Source: an uncultured Flavobacteriales bacterium (GTDB lineage: Bacteria > Bacteroidota > Bacteroidia > Flavobacteriales_E > Vicingaceae). Taken from it: 64,000 bases of DNA. The position numbers and the translations under genes are program-made. This document shows positions 61,282 to 64,000 of this stretch, piece after piece (the first letter of the stretch is position 1; every line of letters starts with the position of its first letter). The DNA is taken from the NCBI GenBank assembly GCA_937901255.1, contig CALCHN010000044.1, positions 1-64,000 of the forward strand, written 5' to 3'. The notes under the pieces were generated by a model. It saw only the letters and a list, made by a program, of their open reading frames with translations, was not told the origin of the DNA and ran no database searches.

Positions 61282-62349
61282 ATGGAACTGTTTTCTAACA
61301 AACATATTTTTTTCTTTTTAGGAGCATTGTTGTTCTCATTTTTCATTAATAGCATATTGTTGAGGTTTGTTAAAACTCTTGGAATTAGAAATGATAAAGA
61401 TATTGATGTTAGATGGAGTGCTAAATCTAAGCCCGCACTTGGTGGATTAACTTTTTACATTGTTTTTTTATTGTCAATTACCTTGCATCCATTTGTTTTT
61501 TCTTACCAAAACATAGCTATGGATTTCCAAACAACCGGAATTATTGGGGCAGTTTCTTTAGGTTTTTTAATGGGACTAGCTGATGATGCTTATAATACTA
61601 AACCTTTATTAAAATTAATTGTACAAATAGCTTGCGGTGTTATTTTAATTTATTCAGGAACATTTATTCATTTATTTGAGAATAATAATTGGAACTATGC
61701 TTTAACCATATTGTGGGTGGTTGGTTTAATGAATTCAATTAATATGTTGGACAATATGGATGGCATTACCACATCTATTTCATTAATTATTTTAATTGTA
61801 ATTCTTTCGGTAATGTTAGGACATGAGCATAATCCTACATATTTAACCATAGTAATTGGGTTAATAGCTACTTTGTTTTGCTTTTTATACTTTAATTGGC
61901 ACCCTTCTAAAATGTTTATGGGAGACACTGGAAGTCAGTTTTTAGGAATTGCTTTAGCAGCCTTAAGTATTCATTATTTATGGAATCCGGTTCAAAATGG
62001 AAATGAATTTGCCATTTCCAGACAATTTATAATTCCTTTGTTAAGCTTTATAATCCCAATTATTGATACAACAACAGTTGTTATTAAGAGGGCAAGTAAA
62101 GGAAAATCGCCATTTGTTGGAGGTAAAGATCATACAACACATCATTTATCTTACTTGGGTTTTAATGAAAAACAAGTGGCTATTATTGTGATAATGATTG
62201 CTGTTGTAGCTGCTGTTATGGTTACTTTTATTATAAATTATATTCCTAAATGGACGCATACTTATACGATACTTTTTAGTGGTTATTTTTTATTGGTATT
62301 TATTAGCTTATTTTCCATAGCCATGAAAAATAGGGATAAAAGTAATTAG
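61282..62349 (+). CDS. Undecaprenyl-phosphate sugar-1-phosphate transferase (WecA/MraY family)
   Basis: A 355-residue polytopic membrane enzyme (about ten helices) that attaches the first sugar-phosphate to undecaprenyl phosphate, starting repeat-unit assembly. The family motifs are present: DDAYNTKPLLKL (near 97-108), NMLDNMDGITT (near 154-164), FMGDTGSQFLG (near 212-222) and the cytosolic DHTTHHL (near 283-289), with the Asp residues for Mg2+. Start ATG at 61282. Donor sugar unknown (GlcNAc or related); likely initiates the polysaccharide of this locus. Confidence 0.93.
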   Translation: MELFSNKHIFFFLGALLFSFFINSILLRFVKTLGIRNDKDIDVRWSAKSKPALGGLTFYIVFLLSITLHPFVFSYQNIAMDFQTTGIIGAVSLGFLMGLADDAYNTKPLLKLIVQIACGVILIYSGTFIHLFENNNWNYALTILWVVGLMNSINMLDNMDGITTSISLIILIVILSVMLGHEHNPTYLTIVIGLIATLFCFLYFNWHPSKMFMGDTGSQFLGIALAALSIHYLWNPVQNGNEFAISRQFIIPLLSFIIPIIDTTTVVIKRASKGKSPFVGGKDHTTHHLSYLGFNEKQVAIIVIMIAVVAAVMVTFIINYIPKWTHTYTILFSGYFLLVFISLFSIAMKNRDKSN

Positions 62350-62353
62350 AGTT

Positions 62354-63868
62354 ATGTCAAAAACGCTATCAAATCATTTGTACGAATTAATTTTTTCGCT
62401 ATCTAGTACAGAGAAGAGGTATGTAAAGCTGTTTATGACAAAACATATTGGAAAAGAAAATCAATTAAGTATTAAGCTATTTGATTTAATTCTAAAAAAA
62501 GAAGGCAAATCCGTTGAGCATATAGAGGGGAAAATAATTTTCACCAAACATCCTTCAAGACTTAAGAATTACCTTTATGATATTGTAATAAAAGCCTTAG
62601 AAGATTATCATGCTCAAAAATCTATCAATATTACTGTAAGGAGAAAAATTAATCAAATAGAAATATTGTATAACAAAGCCTTATATAAACAGGCTGTTGT
62701 AATGGCTGACAAAACCCTTAAACTTTCTCAGAAAATAGATAACCAAGCTTACATTATAGAAACCATAAGTTGGTATATGAATGCCTTAAAAACCTTTGAA
62801 GGAAAAAAATATCAGGCAAAGTATGATAGGCTTCAAAAAATTCAAAATGAGGCAATAAATAAGTTAAGTGTTGAAAGAAAATATTTAAACTTAAGTAATA
62901 AAGGGTTTATATTAACCAAGAAAAGTGGGTTGTTACAATCTCAAGAAAACTTAAATAAATTTAATGAAATTATTAATAATCCTTTACTATCGGAAGATGT
63001 TTTAACTAATAGTTTTATTTCTACAAGGTGTTTTCATAGTATTTGGGCTAATTATCATTATGCAACAAATAATTATAAAGAAGAGCATAAATGTTTGTAT
63101 CAAGTAATTAAACTTTATGAAGATTACCCTTTAAGAAAAGATTCCGACCAATATAATTATGTTACTTATTTGAATAATTATGCTGTTGGTTGTTCAAGAA
63201 ATAAAGATTGGGAACAAGCTCAGTATTATTTCAATAAACTAGGTGCTATTGTACCTAATTCAAATCAAATTGAGATTAAAATTTTTGAATACCTATCATG
63301 TAATTATTTAAATCTTTTAATTGAGGAGGTAGATTTAAATAAAATGAAGCAAGAGCTTCCTAAAATAGAACTTGGCTTAAAAAAATACCATAGTAAAATA
63401 ACACCACTTTTTAAGAAAATTATTCAATTTAATTTATGCTATGCCTATTTTCTGTTAGAAGATTATAAAAAAGCACAGTATTACAATTTTATTATTGTAA
63501 ACGAAAAAGATGATACATTTAGGTCGGATGTTTACCTTATTTCTAAAATAATTCAGTTTATTCTTCATTATAAGATGAAAAATATAGATTTATATGAATC
63601 ATTTTATAATTCAATGAAATACCTTTTTGAGCAAAAAAATATAAATTACGTTTTATATCATAGTTTTTTAAGGTTTATAAAACAGTTAATGCATGATGAT
63701 AATGTTGGTGCTTTTAAAAAATATGAAGCAAAATTATTAGAGATTGTTCAAACACCTAAAGAACGTCAATTACTTAGTAATTTCAACATTCTTTGTTGGG
63801 TGCAAAGTGAAATAAAAGGTGTTGAAATGGCAAAGTGTTTAAAAACTTATAATACTAAATTCTCTTAA
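62354..63868 (+). CDS. Large helical repeat protein, unknown function
   Basis: A 504-residue cytosolic all-helical protein. The N-terminus LYELIFSLSSTEKRYVKLFMTKH (about 9-31) recalls a recurrent Bacteroidota family with the pattern SLSxxEKRYxKLF, and the body shows TPR-like helix pairs, for example YKQAVVMADKTLKLSQKIDNQAYIIETISWYMNAL and WEQAQYYFNKLGAI. No signal peptide, membrane helix or enzyme motif. It begins 4 bases after the initiating transferase and ends the locus in this window, so a link with polysaccharide regulation is possible but unproven. Confidence 0.72.
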   Translation: MSKTLSNHLYELIFSLSSTEKRYVKLFMTKHIGKENQLSIKLFDLILKKEGKSVEHIEGKIIFTKHPSRLKNYLYDIVIKALEDYHAQKSINITVRRKINQIEILYNKALYKQAVVMADKTLKLSQKIDNQAYIIETISWYMNALKTFEGKKYQAKYDRLQKIQNEAINKLSVERKYLNLSNKGFILTKKSGLLQSQENLNKFNEIINNPLLSEDVLTNSFISTRCFHSIWANYHYATNNYKEEHKCLYQVIKLYEDYPLRKDSDQYNYVTYLNNYAVGCSRNKDWEQAQYYFNKLGAIVPNSNQIEIKIFEYLSCNYLNLLIEEVDLNKMKQELPKIELGLKKYHSKITPLFKKIIQFNLCYAYFLLEDYKKAQYYNFIIVNEKDDTFRSDVYLISKIIQFILHYKMKNIDLYESFYNSMKYLFEQKNINYVLYHSFLRFIKQLMHDDNVGAFKKYEAKLLEIVQTPKERQLLSNFNILCWVQSEIKGVEMAKCLKTYNTKFS

Positions 63869-63869
63869 A

Positions 63870-63894
63870 GATATCAATAGTTTTAATGTTGATA
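63870..63894 (+). terminator. Weak hairpin after the last gene
   Basis: ATATCAA (63870-63876) pairs with TTGATAT (63888-63894) with an 11-base loop directly behind the stop codon; only a short T run follows some bases later, so termination is uncertain. Confidence 0.35.
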
Positions 63895-64000
63895 TAAATT
63901 ACCTTTTTAAGCTATTGTATTTAACTAAAAACTTGTGCAAAAAACAGGTTTAAATAGTAATTATTAGCAATTGCTTATTTTTTAGTAATGGTGAACTAGA

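Overview
This is a chromosomal window from a low-GC (roughly one third G+C by eye) member of the Bacteroidota, most likely Flavobacteriales or a close marine relative. Supporting signs are: promoters of the TAnnTTTG type, almost no Shine-Dalgarno sequences, many lipoproteins with a short lipobox, a secreted protein with a type IX secretion (Por) C-terminal sorting domain, and family sets usual for the phylum (TlpA/DUF4369-type thioredoxins, TamB next to tsaD, a separately encoded 5'-nucleotidase C-terminal domain, RibBA and AroA/AroQ fusions). About 57 protein genes cover most of the sequence. No rRNA, tRNA, CRISPR array, prophage, transposase or integrase was recognised.

Layout. 0.3-12.8 kb is almost entirely minus strand: pepP, a SiaC-like regulator, a lipoprotein MsrA, dapA, a DUF4870-like membrane protein, a RecB/AddA-like helicase-nuclease, pfkA, a THUMP-type RNA methyltransferase, an SCO protein and a TlpA-like thioredoxin. 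12.9-19.2 kb is plus strand: an alpha/beta hydrolase, a two-gene cassette of unknown secreted proteins bounded by a promoter and a terminator, and an HlyD-permease-ATPase exporter operon ending in a 2-oxoglutarate/iron oxygenase. 19.2-24.8 kb (minus) holds rocD, a DUF2238 protein, a cation/proton antiporter, thyA, a STAS-like protein and tsaD. 24.9-34.8 kb (plus) holds tamB, a small outer-membrane-type protein, valS, a BaeRF-like protein and a dicarboxylate symporter. 34.8-41.2 kb holds a thioesterase, the two halves of a UshA-like nucleotidase as separate overlapping genes, then dnaA, a 43-residue membrane peptide, aroA/aroQ, a low-molecular-weight tyrosine phosphatase and an RsmI-like methyltransferase. 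41.3-51.7 kb holds fhs, a leucine-rich-repeat protein, ribBA, ruvX, a peptide-binding lipoprotein, ribD, and an M42 peptidase. 51.8-54.1 kb is a large T9SS cargo. 54.3-63.9 kb is a plus-strand surface polysaccharide locus: asnB, a GT4 glycosyltransferase, Wza-like and Wzc-like export proteins, rfbC and a WecA/MraY-like initiating transferase, ending in a large repeat-type protein of unknown function.

How the genes fit together. Most of the window is housekeeping metabolism (lysine, folate/one-carbon, riboflavin, thymidylate, aromatic amino acids, glycolysis) and RNA/DNA maintenance. The accessory signals are the polysaccharide locus, the exporter-oxygenase operon, the unknown secreted pair at 13.8-15.4 kb, and several structured intergenic elements: GC-rich nested palindromes on both sides of pfkA, a hairpin and CCTCATAA repeat cluster after fhs, a 13-bp palindrome upstream of fhs, and a perfect 13-bp inverted repeat between ribBA and ruvX. 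I did not find a clearly new defence or mobile system; the best candidates for undescribed biology are the unknown secreted pair and these intergenic elements.
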